This document shows, piece after piece, positions 33,739-42,464 of a stretch of 64,000 bases of DNA (within the stretch, counting starts at the first letter, position 1; the number at the start of each line of letters is the position of its first letter). The stretch comes from Streptacidiphilus sp. ASG 303 (lineage in GTDB: Bacteria > Actinomycetota > Actinomycetes > Streptomycetales > Streptomycetaceae): the NCBI RefSeq assembly GCF_020991365.1, contig NZ_JAJLRA010000009.1, forward strand, positions 62,001-126,000, given 5' to 3'. The translations under genes were made by a program, and so were the position numbers. The notes below the pieces were generated by a model. It was not told the origin of the DNA. It did no database searches and saw nothing but the letters and a program-made list of their open reading frames with translations.

Positions 33739-35232
33739 TCAGGCCGCGCCGTCGGAGGGCAGCGGGGCGGCGGCTCCGTCGTGCAGCAGGGCGTCGGCGG
33801 GGCCGGCCGGGTCGTCGGCGTGCAGGTCGCGCCAGGTGACGTCGGCGCTGTCGCGGACCTCCAGGACCGGGCCGAACCCGTCGCGGTGCGCGGGGTCGAC
33901 GGTGATCCGCACGTCCCGCAGCCGCACGTCGCGGGCGCCCTCGACGAGGACCGCGGGGGGCAGGGCGGGCCGCAGGCCGTTGATGTCCCACTCCCGGCCG
34001 GGGAAGGGCTCGGCGGAGGTGATGGGCCGCAGGTCCTGCCGGCGGCCGGGGTGGTCCGTCCAGCGGGTGAGCTCCAGGCGGACGTCGCCGATGACGACGT
34101 CCTCGATCGCGCCGGGGGCGGTGGCGTGGACGACGATGCCGTTCTCACTGCGGGCCAGGACGTTGCGGACGCGCACGTGGCGGATCGCGCCGGCCTCCCG
34201 GTGCCAGGGCGCGGAGCGCAGCAGGATCGGCTCGCCGCAGCCCCACCAGTCGTCCACGTCGTGGCGGGTCTCGATGACCAGGTCGCTGAACAGCACGTTC
34301 TCCACGTACCCGCCGGTGCCGGTGCCGACGGACACCGAGACGCCGCGGTGGCTGTCGCGGATGACGCAGCCGGTCACCACGACGTTGCGCAGCGGCTGTT
34401 CGGTGTCCGCGCCGACGGTGATCGCGGTGGAGCGGGAGGTGACGGTGCAGGCGGAGACAACGACGTCCTCGCAGGGCCCGTACCGGACGAACTCGTCGGA
34501 GGTCTTCAGCGAGATGCCGTCGTCGGGGCAGACGATGTCGCAGCCGGTGATCCGCACCCGGCGGCAGTGGTCGATGTCGATGCCGTCGGCGTTGGGCACC
34601 CGCATGTCGTTGGCGATGCGCACCCCGTCGATGCGCACGTCGGTGCAGCCCGACAGCCGCATCGTCCACAGCGCGGCGTCGGTGAAGCGCACGTCGCGGA
34701 TCACCACACCGGTGCAGCCGATGAGGAACAGCGGGAAGGGGCGGTCGCGGCGCATCCGGTGGATCTGCTCGCCCTCCTCCACGACGTAGGCGGCGGCGGA
34801 GCCGTCGACGGTGCCCGCGCCGGTGATGGCGATGTCGGTGGCGTCCTCGGCCCACAGCAGCATGCCGTTGGCGACGGCGCTGTGGGTGGACAGGCCGCCG
34901 CTGAGGGCGCCGACGACGTGGCTGCGGGAGAAGTCGGCCGGGTCGGTTGCGGCGGCGAGGCGGGCGCCGGCGGGGAGGTGCAGCTCGATGCGGTCGCGCA
35001 GTCGTACCGATCCGCAGCGGTAGACGCCGCCGGCGGGCAGCACGACCCGGCCGCCGCCGCGGGCGGCGAGGGTGTCGATGGCGGCCTGGACGGCGGCGGT
35101 GTCGTCGGTGGTGCCGTCGCCGACGGCGCCGAGGTCGAGGACGGAGAGCTCGTGGGGCGGGAGCGCGTGGGACGGGAGCGCGTGGGGCGGGAGCGCGTGG
35201 GGCGGGACGGCGGGGGCCGGTTCGATGCGCAC
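33739..35232 (-). CDS. GH28 polygalacturonase-like protein
   Basis: 497 residues from GTG 35232, chosen because GAAGGAC lies seven bases upstream; an ATG 11 codons earlier is in frame. The protein is a right-handed beta-helix: the entry motif VLDLGAVGDGTTDDTAAVQAA, then repeated coils, and the GH28 catalytic motifs NADGIDID, CPDDGISLKTS and DSHRGVSVSVG (standing for NTDG, DD and HG). The usual RIK is not obvious. It would hydrolyse alpha-galacturonosyl or rhamnogalacturonan-type linkages. No signal peptide is seen, so cytoplasmic action on imported oligomers is inferred. The N terminus carries a HALPPHALPSHALPPHE repeat encoded by 15-bp direct repeats. Confidence 0.85.
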   Translation of the reverse strand: MRIEPAPAVPPHALPPHALPSHALPPHELSVLDLGAVGDGTTDDTAAVQAAIDTLAARGGGRVVLPAGGVYRCGSVRLRDRIELHLPAGARLAAATDPADFSRSHVVGALSGGLSTHSAVANGMLLWAEDATDIAITGAGTVDGSAAAYVVEEGEQIHRMRRDRPFPLFLIGCTGVVIRDVRFTDAALWTMRLSGCTDVRIDGVRIANDMRVPNADGIDIDHCRRVRITGCDIVCPDDGISLKTSDEFVRYGPCEDVVVSACTVTSRSTAITVGADTEQPLRNVVVTGCVIRDSHRGVSVSVGTGTGGYVENVLFSDLVIETRHDVDDWWGCGEPILLRSAPWHREAGAIRHVRVRNVLARSENGIVVHATAPGAIEDVVIGDVRLELTRWTDHPGRRQDLRPITSAEPFPGREWDINGLRPALPPAVLVEGARDVRLRDVRITVDPAHRDGFGPVLEVRDSADVTWRDLHADDPAGPADALLHDGAAAPLPSDGAA

Positions 35233-35371
35233 GGGACGGTCCTTCGTTCGGGCGGGGAACGGCAAGGGGGTGCCGCGCCGGTGGCGCGGCGGGCGGTCCG
35301 ATGGTGCGGGAGCGGGGCTCGGTGGCGGCCGGCGTCGGGGCCGCGGATCAGCAGGTCAGCAGGTCAGCAGC

Positions 35372-36454
35372 TCAGCGGGCCTCGTACGGCGGGCGCGGGC
35401 GGACCGGGCGGGTGGACTCGCGGATGTTGAGGGTGCCCGGCGGCAGCACGGCGTGTTCGACGGTGCCGTCGGCGATGGTCCGCAGCAGGGCGCGGGCGGC
35501 CAGTTCCGCCTGCCGGGCAGGGGTCTGCTCGACGGCCGTGATGGCGGGGACGACGATCTGGCACAGGTCGGAGTCGTCCCAGGCGACCACCGAGACGTCG
35601 TCCGGGACCCGCAGGCCCATCTCGGCGGCGACCCGCAGGGCGGCCGCGGCCATGACGTCGTTGTCGAAGACCACGGCGGTGGGCGGTTCGGCCGACGCCA
35701 TCAGCCGGCGCATGGCCCGCATGCCGGAGGCGGGGCTGTAGTCGGTGTAGACCACCTGGTAGCCGGCCGGGTCGAGGCCGGCGGCGACGACGGCCCGCTC
35801 GTAGGCCAGGTCGCGGCGCCAGGTGTGGTACAGGTCGGCGTTGCCGGCGATACGGGCGATCGACCGGTGTCCCAGGGCGCGCAGGTAGGTGACGATGGCG
35901 GAGGTCATCTCCGGCATGTCGGCCTCGACCGTGCTGAAGCCCGCCACCTCGGGGTCGCCGCCGATGAGCGCTGCGGGCAGGCCGATCTCCGTGAGGGCCG
36001 CCAGCCGGGGGTCCCCGCGCCGCAGGTCGGTGACGATGACCCCGTCGACGTGGCGCCCGGCCCACCAGGCGCGGTAGACCTCCAGGGTGTCCTCGATGGC
36101 GTCGACCAGGTGCAGCACCAGGGCGATGCCGTTGCGGTTGAGTTCGGCCTCGACGCCGCTGAGCATCTGGGTGAAGTAGGAGTCGACGGTCATCACCCGC
36201 GGCGGGCGGACGAGCACCATGCCCACGGCGTTGGCGCGCGAGGCGACCAGGGCGCGGGCTGCGGTGTTGGGTGCCCAGCCGAGCTCCCGCGCCGCCTGGA
36301 GCACGCGGGCCCGGGTCTCCTCCGACACCCCGGGGCGCTGGTTGAGGGCGTAGGAGGCGGCCGCGTGGGAGACACCGGCATGGAGTGCCACCTGACGGAT
36401 CGTCACCCTGTGGGACCGCGACGCCGGCGCGCCGCTCTCCGGTTCGGCAACCAC
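35372..36454 (-). CDS. LacI-family regulator of the polysaccharide locus
   Basis: 360 residues from GTG 36454, six bases after GGAAGGGA; an in-frame GTG at 36460 would abut that site and is less likely. The helix-turn-helix HRVTIRQVALHAGVSHAAAS and hinge (VLQAARELGWAPNTAARALV) are typical, followed by a periplasmic-binding-like sugar sensor (VGMVLVRPP, DGVIVTDLRRG, VVFDNDVMAAAALRV, VAWDDSDLC). It sits at the divergence point between the minus-strand hydrolase genes and the plus-strand ABC transporter, so it most likely represses both until an oligosaccharide binds. It may be the first gene of the minus-strand operon. Confidence 0.9.
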   Translation of the reverse strand: MVAEPESGAPASRSHRVTIRQVALHAGVSHAAASYALNQRPGVSEETRARVLQAARELGWAPNTAARALVASRANAVGMVLVRPPRVMTVDSYFTQMLSGVEAELNRNGIALVLHLVDAIEDTLEVYRAWWAGRHVDGVIVTDLRRGDPRLAALTEIGLPAALIGGDPEVAGFSTVEADMPEMTSAIVTYLRALGHRSIARIAGNADLYHTWRRDLAYERAVVAAGLDPAGYQVVYTDYSPASGMRAMRRLMASAEPPTAVVFDNDVMAAAALRVAAEMGLRVPDDVSVVAWDDSDLCQIVVPAITAVEQTPARQAELAARALLRTIADGTVEHAVLPPGTLNIRESTRPVRPRPPYEAR

Positions 36455-36527
36455 GGCCACTCCCTTCCGGTGCTGCGAGCATACGAGGTCGGCGCCGGAC
36501 GAGTGGCCGGCCCTCCCTACGGAGCAC

Positions 36528-36543
36528 GTAACTTACACGCATC
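36528..36543. promoter_or_regulatory. Candidate operator in the lacI upstream region
   Basis: GTAACTTAC at 36528-36536 is a palindrome (4+1+4) and runs into ACTTACACGCATC, which recurs nearly exactly at 20595-20607 upstream of the CE7 gene. It lies 70-90 bp before the LacI start, where autoregulation would act. Confidence 0.4.
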
Positions 36544-36769
36544 CGTTGCGACGCGGGATGCCTGGCGCACTTCGTTTCGGCCATCCCGTCGGCAACGGCA
36601 GCGCAGCGGCTCCTGCAGATCCCACTGGAGAGCCCCTTCCACCTGCGGTTACCTGGAACGGGGCATCCGGCGGGCCACGCACCGAAGAGCCGGCCACGGG
36701 AACCGGACAGGCCGGGGATGCGCTGCCGACGCGTAACGGATTGATGACGGGCACGTTGCCGAGTGTTCT

Positions 36770-36791
36770 CACTGAAACGAGTAAGCGCTAC
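36770..36791. promoter_or_regulatory. Candidate operator/promoter upstream of the ABC transporter
   Basis: CACTGAAACGAGTAAGCGC (36770-36788) resembles 20586-20604; the near-palindrome GTAAGCGCTAC (36781-36791) overlaps TACGCT at 36789-36794, a possible -10 box for the substrate-binding-protein gene, which starts about 80 bp downstream. Confidence 0.45.
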
Positions 36792-36871
36792 GCTCGCCGC
36801 CAATCGAGCACGGGAGCCCGAGCGCCTTCCAGGTCTCCCCGCATGCCCGTCATCGACGATGGGAGCATTCC

Positions 36872-38167
36872 GTGAGAAAGCAGAGCCTCACCGTTCTCGC
36901 CGGGGCCTGTGCGGCCGCGCTGGCCCTGGCCGCCTGCAGCAGCGGGGGGAGCAGCACCGAGGGGAAGGGCGGCGGCAAGGCCGGCCGGGAACTGACGATC
37001 CTGAGCATCGCCACCCCCTCGAGCCCGGACTTCAAGGACTTCAAGGCCGCCATCGCGCAGTTCGAGCAGGAGACGGGCGCGAAGGTCAAGCTGACCACCG
37101 GCACCGGCGACACCGTCACCAGCCAGTTCGAGTCCACCTCGCTGGCCGGCAAGGAGCCCGACCTGGTCAACATCAACCCGGTCGGCGCCGTGCGCAACTG
37201 GCTCGCCAGCGGCGCGGTCCACCCGGTGGACGACTACCTGGACTCCTGGGGCATCCGCGGCACCGTCAACCCCGACGCGATCAAGGAGTGGACCATCGAC
37301 GGGAAGGTCATCGGCTTCCCTTACCAGACCTTCACCTGGCCGCTGTGGTTCAACACCGAGCTGCTGAAGAAGGCCGGGATCGCCCGGCCGCCGGCCACCA
37401 TGGCGGACCTGGAGTCGGACGTCGACAAGCTCAAGGCCGCGGGGATCACCCCGTGGGCCATCGGCGGCAGCGACTGGACCGGCCAGGACTTCGTCCAGAA
37501 GTTCATCGAGCTGTACCTGCCCGTGTCCGACTACGACAGCGTGTTCAAGCAGGGCAAGTACTGCTCGAACGGCCATGTGATGGACGCGCTGAACGAGCTG
37601 GTCAAGCTGCGCGACAAGGGCCTGTTCGCCAAGGACGTCCAGGGCCTGACCTCCAACGACATGACGGCCGCGTTCAACACCGGCAAGGCCGCCATGATGC
37701 TCTCGGGCTCCTGGGGGTTCGGCGGTACGCCCAAGGACCTGCTCCCGAAGATCACCGTCGGTGGCATCCCCGCCCCGCAGGGCGGCGCGGTGACCCGGCC
37801 CGCCTTCGCGGTGGGCTACTCCTCCGCGGGCTGGATCGTGAGCAGGAACGGGGCGGCGAAGGCCGACCTGATCAGGAAGTTCATGGAGATCCAGTACAGC
37901 GATCCGGTCGTCACCAAGGCCATGGTCGACTCCGGCTTCGTGCCGGCCGTGGCCAAGGTCCCGGCCATGCCGACGGACGCCAACCCGCTGCTGGGCCCGG
38001 CCACCAAGGCGGTCGGCGAGACCGACCGGCTCCACTCCACCGACTCCTACATCCCGCCGGCGGTGACCTCCACCTACATCAAGGCCTCGGCGGTCGCCTT
38101 CACCCCGGGCAAGTCGGCGCAGGACACCTGCTCGGCGCTGGAGCACCTCTACACCTCCGCGGGCTGA
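36872..38167 (+). CDS. ABC sugar transporter, solute-binding lipoprotein
   Basis: 431 residues from GTG 36872, with GGGAGC upstream. A lipoprotein signal peptide ends in the lipobox LAACSS, so the mature protein is anchored at the outer membrane face by Cys-22 or so. The body is an extracellular solute-binding protein family 1 fold (LTILSIATPSSPDFKDF, FNTGKAAMMLSGSWGFGG). It captures an oligosaccharide for the two permeases that follow 100 bp downstream. The ligand is inferred from context (xylo-, manno- or mixed plant cell-wall oligomers). Confidence 0.92.
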   Translation: MRKQSLTVLAGACAAALALAACSSGGSSTEGKGGGKAGRELTILSIATPSSPDFKDFKAAIAQFEQETGAKVKLTTGTGDTVTSQFESTSLAGKEPDLVNINPVGAVRNWLASGAVHPVDDYLDSWGIRGTVNPDAIKEWTIDGKVIGFPYQTFTWPLWFNTELLKKAGIARPPATMADLESDVDKLKAAGITPWAIGGSDWTGQDFVQKFIELYLPVSDYDSVFKQGKYCSNGHVMDALNELVKLRDKGLFAKDVQGLTSNDMTAAFNTGKAAMMLSGSWGFGGTPKDLLPKITVGGIPAPQGGAVTRPAFAVGYSSAGWIVSRNGAAKADLIRKFMEIQYSDPVVTKAMVDSGFVPAVAKVPAMPTDANPLLGPATKAVGETDRLHSTDSYIPPAVTSTYIKASAVAFTPGKSAQDTCSALEHLYTSAG

Positions 38168-38270
38168 CCGCGCGGCGGCGCAGCCGCAGCCGCCTCCACG
38201 AGCCCGCCGCGGGGCCGGTCCGACCCGGCCCTGCGGCGGCCCGGCGCCCGAGAGGAAGGATCGCGACGCC

Positions 38271-39215
38271 ATGACGCAGACCATCACCGCGGGAAGCGAG
38301 GCGGTCGCCGCCCCGCGGCCCGCTCCGCACCGCGGCGGCAGCCGCAACGCCCGCAGGGCGGACCGGGCGCTGACGATCTTCGCCGCCCCCTCCCTGCTGT
38401 TCTACCTGCTGTTCACCATCGGCCCGCTCGTCGCGGTGTTCTACCTCGCGTTCCTGAGGTGGCCCGGCCTGCTCGCCCCGCACTCCTGGGTCGGGCTGGG
38501 CAACTTCCGTCGGGTGCTGGACGATCCGGAGTTCTGGCAGGCCTGCCGGACCACCGTCGTGCACCTGATCGCGACCGTGCCGGTGCTGGTCGCGCTGTCC
38601 TTCATGCTCGGCTACTACGTGTCGCTGAACCCCCCGGGCGCGCGGGTGCTGCGGGTGCTGCTGTTCATACCCGGCCTGCTGTCCCTGGCCGCACAGGCGA
38701 CGGTGTTCTTCGCGACCTTCGCCCCCTACGGTCTGATCAACAGCGTGCTGGACGGCATCGGCCTCGGCTCGCTCACCAAGCCGTGGCTGGCCGACCCGTC
38801 CACCGCCCTGCCCTCCGTCATCGCGGTCACCCTGTGGGGCGGCATCGGCTACACCTCGATCCTGTTCGCCGCGCACCTCGGCGGCATCGACGCCTCGGTG
38901 TACGAGGCGGCCCAGCTCGACGGCGCCGGCCGTTTCCGCACCATGTGGCAGATCGCCTTCCCGATGGCGCGCGGCTACGTCGGCGTGATCACCATGCTCC
39001 AGTTCCTGTGGAACCTCTTCGGCTCCGCCGGCGTGGTGCTGCTGCTGACCAAGGGCGGCCCCGAGTCGCGCACCACGACCCTGTCCTACCTGGTCTACGA
39101 GAAGGCGTTCCTGGGATACGACGTCGGCTACAGCCAGGCCGTGGGCGTGCTGCTGTTCGCCGTCGGCCTGATCGGCATCGTCGTCATCCGGCGGGTCTTC
39201 CGCTCCCGTTACTGA
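38271..39215 (+). CDS. ABC sugar transporter, MalF-type permease
   Basis: 314 residues with six hydrophobic segments, beginning LTIFAAPSLLFYLLFTIGPL. The EAA loop YEAAQLDGAGRFRTMWQIAFP, which docks the ATPase, is present in the second half. AGAGGAAGGATCGCGACGCC supplies ribosome binding for ATG 38271. Middle gene of a three-gene uptake set. Confidence 0.92.
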   Translation: MTQTITAGSEAVAAPRPAPHRGGSRNARRADRALTIFAAPSLLFYLLFTIGPLVAVFYLAFLRWPGLLAPHSWVGLGNFRRVLDDPEFWQACRTTVVHLIATVPVLVALSFMLGYYVSLNPPGARVLRVLLFIPGLLSLAAQATVFFATFAPYGLINSVLDGIGLGSLTKPWLADPSTALPSVIAVTLWGGIGYTSILFAAHLGGIDASVYEAAQLDGAGRFRTMWQIAFPMARGYVGVITMLQFLWNLFGSAGVVLLLTKGGPESRTTTLSYLVYEKAFLGYDVGYSQAVGVLLFAVGLIGIVVIRRVFRSRY

Positions 39216-39251
39216 ACCGGCCCCCGCCACCTGACCGGAAAGGGCGTCCCG

Positions 39252-40091
39252 ATGACCTCCCGCACACGTTCCACGCGGTCGATGTGGCCGGCGCACCTCG
39301 CCGTCTGGCTCTACGCGGCCGTGCTGTGCATCCCGCTGTACTTCGTGCTGGTGTCCTCGGTGAAGGACGACACCGCCATCTTCGCCAACGGCTTCTCCCT
39401 GCCCGGCAGTTGGCACTGGGACAACTTCTCCAAGGCCTGGGACCAGGCCCAGCTCGGCCCGGCGATGCTCAACTCGCTGTTCATCACCCTGGGCGCCGAG
39501 GTGGGCGGCCTGGCACTGGCGATCCCCGCCGCCTACGCGCTGGCCAGGTCCGGCAGCCGGTTGGCGGCGTGGGCCGAGAAGGCCTTCTCGCTGGGCTTCC
39601 TCATCCCCGGCCTCGCGGCCCTCGTCCCCACGGTGCTGCTCGCCATCGAGCTCCAGCTGTTCCAGACCCGGCTCTTCCTCATCCTGCTGTTCACCGCGAA
39701 CGCGCAGCCGCTCGCGGTGATCCTGCTGACCCAGTTCATGCGGGGCATTCCCCGCGAGCTGGACGAGGCGGCGGTGGTGGACGGCGCGAGCAGGCTGCGC
39801 GTCCTGTTCCACATCTACCTGCCGCTGGCGATGCCGGGCGTCGCGACCGTCTTCATCCTCAACTTCCTCGGCATCTGGAATGAGTACCTGTTCTCCGCGA
39901 CCCTGCTCAGCTCGGACGTCTCGGTGCGGACCCTCCAGGTGGCGCTGCCGACCCTGCAGTCCCAGACCAACCCGCAGTACGGGGTGCTGCTGGCCGGCAC
40001 GCTGCTCTGCTCCGTCCCGATGTTCGCCCTGTTCGCAGGTCTCCAGCGGCGGATGATGACCGCGCTGACCCAGGGCAGCCTCAAGGCGTGA
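39252..40091 (+). CDS. ABC sugar transporter, MalG-type permease
   Basis: 279 residues, six hydrophobic segments. The EAA loop reads DEAAVVDGASRLRVLFHIYL and the preceding QFMRGIPREL is typical of MalG-type subunits. ATG 39252 follows GGAAAGGGCGTCCCG. No ATPase gene lies in the set; in Streptomyces such transporters are usually energised by the shared ATPase MsiK encoded elsewhere. Its stop overlaps an in-frame GTG of the next gene (GTGA). Confidence 0.92.
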   Translation: MTSRTRSTRSMWPAHLAVWLYAAVLCIPLYFVLVSSVKDDTAIFANGFSLPGSWHWDNFSKAWDQAQLGPAMLNSLFITLGAEVGGLALAIPAAYALARSGSRLAAWAEKAFSLGFLIPGLAALVPTVLLAIELQLFQTRLFLILLFTANAQPLAVILLTQFMRGIPRELDEAAVVDGASRLRVLFHIYLPLAMPGVATVFILNFLGIWNEYLFSATLLSSDVSVRTLQVALPTLQSQTNPQYGVLLAGTLLCSVPMFALFAGLQRRMMTALTQGSLKA

Positions 40092-40183
40092 CCCCGTCCA
40101 CCGCACCGACCGGGGCATCCGCACCGGCCGGAGTGCCCGCACCGACCGCACCGCGCCGCAGCGACCGCGAGGGGAACCGCACC

Positions 40184-42358
40184 ATGCACCGCAGCACCGA
40201 CCCGTACGAGAACACCCCGTCCGGGAACAGTCCCGCCGGGGGCGCCCCCGCCGGTGGCGCCGCGACGGGCGAGGCCGTGCGCGCGGCCCTGGCCGTGGTC
40301 AACGTCCAGCACTCCCCGATCGGCGCCTTCGCGTCCTTCACCCTGGGCCACCCCGGGGCGCACGGCGGCCTGGGCCTGGGACTGGGCGGCCCGGCCGGGC
40401 AGGACGTCCTGGTGGGCCTGGAGCGCGCCCCGGGCAGCGGCGACTTCGACGCGCTGCCGTTCTTCGCCGGGGCGGAGCGGGGCGGCGACGCCGGGGGTGT
40501 GAGCGACGCCGCCCGGTTCCAGGTGGGGGACGCCCCGGTGCGGGAGGAGGGTGTGCTCAACGCCTTCCCGGCGCACGCGGTCTCCCGGACGTTCACCGTC
40601 ACCACCGACACCTGGACCGCGGGGGACCTGACCTTCACCGTCCGCTCCCCCGTCGGCCCGGTGCCCGATCCGGCCGACCCGGCGGCCGGGCCGGCGCTGC
40701 GCGACGCGCTGCTGCCCGCGGTGCTCGTCGAGCTCACGGTGGACAACACCGCGGGCGCCGGGCCGCGGCGGGCGTTCTTCGGGTACCGCGGCAGCGACCC
40801 GTACCTGGGCATGCGGCACCTGGCCGGCGACGGCCTGACCGGTGTGGCGCAGGGCACCCGGACCGCGATCGTCACCGACTCGCCTGACGCGCGCTCGGCG
40901 ATCGGCTTCGACGTGCCGTACGTGCTGCGCCCGGGCGAGGAGGACAACTGGGGCTTCGGCCTGGGCGACACCGCGCTGCTGGTGCTGGACATCCCGGCCG
41001 GGCAGCGGCGCAGCCACCGGTTCGCGGTGTGCTTCCACACCGCGGAGTACCTCACCTCCCCCAGGCGTTGCCGCTTCCTGTACAACCGCTGGTACCCCGG
41101 CGTCGAGGCGGTCGCCGCCGCCGCGCTGGAGCGCTTCGACGCGCTCACCGCCGCCTGGGAGCGGGCCGAGGCGGATCTCGGCGCGGCCGGGCTGCCCCCG
41201 GAGCGGGCCTTCCAGCTGGCGCACGCGGTGCGCAGCTACTACGGCAGCACCCAGGCGCTGGAGGACGAGGACGGCGAGGTGGTGTGGGTCGTCAACGAGG
41301 GCGAGTTCCGGATGATCAACACCCTCGACCTCACCGTCGACCAGGCGTACTTCGAGGCCCGGCAGCATCCCTGGACGCTGCGCAACGTCCTGGAGCACCA
41401 CCTGCGCGACTACAGCTACCGCGACCGCTACGGGCTGAGCTTCACCCACGACATGGGCGTGGCCAACGTCTTCGCGCCCCGAGGCCGCTCCGCCTACGAG
41501 CGCAGGGGGCTGACCGACTGCTTCTCGTACATGACGGCCGAGGAACTGGCCAACTGGGTGCTCGCCGCAGGCGTGTACGCCCACACCACCGGGGACACCG
41601 GCTGGCTCGCCGGGCACCGTGCCACCTGGCTGGACTGCCTGGAGAGCCTGCTGGCCCGCGACCCCGACGGCACCGGCACCCACGCCCGGGACTCCGACCT
41701 GGTCGGCGCGGGCGCGGAGATCACCACCTACGACAGCCTGGACACCTCGCTCGGCCAGGCCCGCTCCAGCACCTACCTGACCGTGAAGAACTGGGCCGCG
41801 TACCGCTGGCTGGAACGCACCCTGCGCCAGGTGGGCGAGGAGGAGGCCGCCGACCGGGCCGCGCGCCACGCCGGCCTCGCCGTGCGGGCGGTGCTCGGCG
41901 CGGTGACCGCCGACGGCACGCTCCCGGCGCTGCTGGAGGACCCGGCCGGCGCGCGGATCGTCCCCGTGGTCGAGGGCCTGGCACTGGCGCACCTGACCGG
42001 CACCGACACCGCGGCGGAGCACGACCTGGTCGCGGCCCTGGCCGGGCATCTGCGGGCGGTGCTGGTACCGGGGCGCTGCCTGTTCGACGACGGCGGCTGG
42101 AAGCTCTCCTCCACCAGTGCCAACTCCTGGCTGTGCAAGATCTACCTGGGCCAGTTCACCGCGCGCCGGCTGCTGGGCCTGCCCGACGACGAGGCGGCGG
42201 CCCGCGCCGACCGCGCGCACGTGGGCTGGCTGGCCCACCCCACCGAGTCACGCTGGGCCTGGAGCGACCAGATCCTCGCCGGGGTGCCGATGGGCAGCCG
42301 CTACTACCCGCGCGGCGTCACCTCGGCGGTGTGGCTGCTGGAACGCGACGCCGCCTGA
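40184..42358 (+). CDS. GH52 beta-xylosidase
   Basis: 724 residues from ATG 40184, which has GAGGGGAACC upstream; GTG 40088 overlapping the permease stop would add 32 Pro/Ala-rich residues. The sequence follows the Geobacillus GH52 enzymes throughout: NVQHSPIGAFASFTLG, DTWTAGDLTFTVRSPVG, SFTHDMGVANVF, the nucleophile motif WVVNEGEFRM (Glu about 372), the acid/base region EITTYDSLDTSLGQA (Asp about 517) and the end GSRYYPRGVTSAVWLLE. It releases xylose from imported xylo-oligosaccharides. GH52 is a small family. Linkage to the ABC operon ties transport to intracellular hydrolysis. Confidence 0.93.
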   Translation: MHRSTDPYENTPSGNSPAGGAPAGGAATGEAVRAALAVVNVQHSPIGAFASFTLGHPGAHGGLGLGLGGPAGQDVLVGLERAPGSGDFDALPFFAGAERGGDAGGVSDAARFQVGDAPVREEGVLNAFPAHAVSRTFTVTTDTWTAGDLTFTVRSPVGPVPDPADPAAGPALRDALLPAVLVELTVDNTAGAGPRRAFFGYRGSDPYLGMRHLAGDGLTGVAQGTRTAIVTDSPDARSAIGFDVPYVLRPGEEDNWGFGLGDTALLVLDIPAGQRRSHRFAVCFHTAEYLTSPRRCRFLYNRWYPGVEAVAAAALERFDALTAAWERAEADLGAAGLPPERAFQLAHAVRSYYGSTQALEDEDGEVVWVVNEGEFRMINTLDLTVDQAYFEARQHPWTLRNVLEHHLRDYSYRDRYGLSFTHDMGVANVFAPRGRSAYERRGLTDCFSYMTAEELANWVLAAGVYAHTTGDTGWLAGHRATWLDCLESLLARDPDGTGTHARDSDLVGAGAEITTYDSLDTSLGQARSSTYLTVKNWAAYRWLERTLRQVGEEEAADRAARHAGLAVRAVLGAVTADGTLPALLEDPAGARIVPVVEGLALAHLTGTDTAAEHDLVAALAGHLRAVLVPGRCLFDDGGWKLSSTSANSWLCKIYLGQFTARRLLGLPDDEAAARADRAHVGWLAHPTESRWAWSDQILAGVPMGSRYYPRGVTSAVWLLERDAA

Positions 42359-42363
42359 ACGAC

Positions 42364-42390
42364 GGCGCCCGGCCACGGCGACCGGGCGCC
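42364..42390 (+). terminator. Terminator of the ABC-GH52 operon
   Basis: GGCGCCCGG at 42364-42372 pairs with CCGGGCGCC at 42382-42390 around a nine-base loop, five bases after the GH52 stop. Confidence 0.65.
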
Positions 42391-42452
42391 CACCGCCCCC
42401 TGCCCGCCCCTCGGTCCGCTCCTCGGCCGGCACCCCCCGTCCGCGGGGCCCT

Positions 42453-42458
42453 TAAGCT
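42453..42458 (+). promoter_or_regulatory. -10 box of a leaderless GntR gene
   Basis: TAAGCT ends six bases (GGGCCG) before GTG 42465 with no ribosome site between. The same TAnnnT-GGGCCG layout occurs before the VOC gene at 11981. Confidence 0.6.
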
Positions 42459-42464
42459 GGGCCG

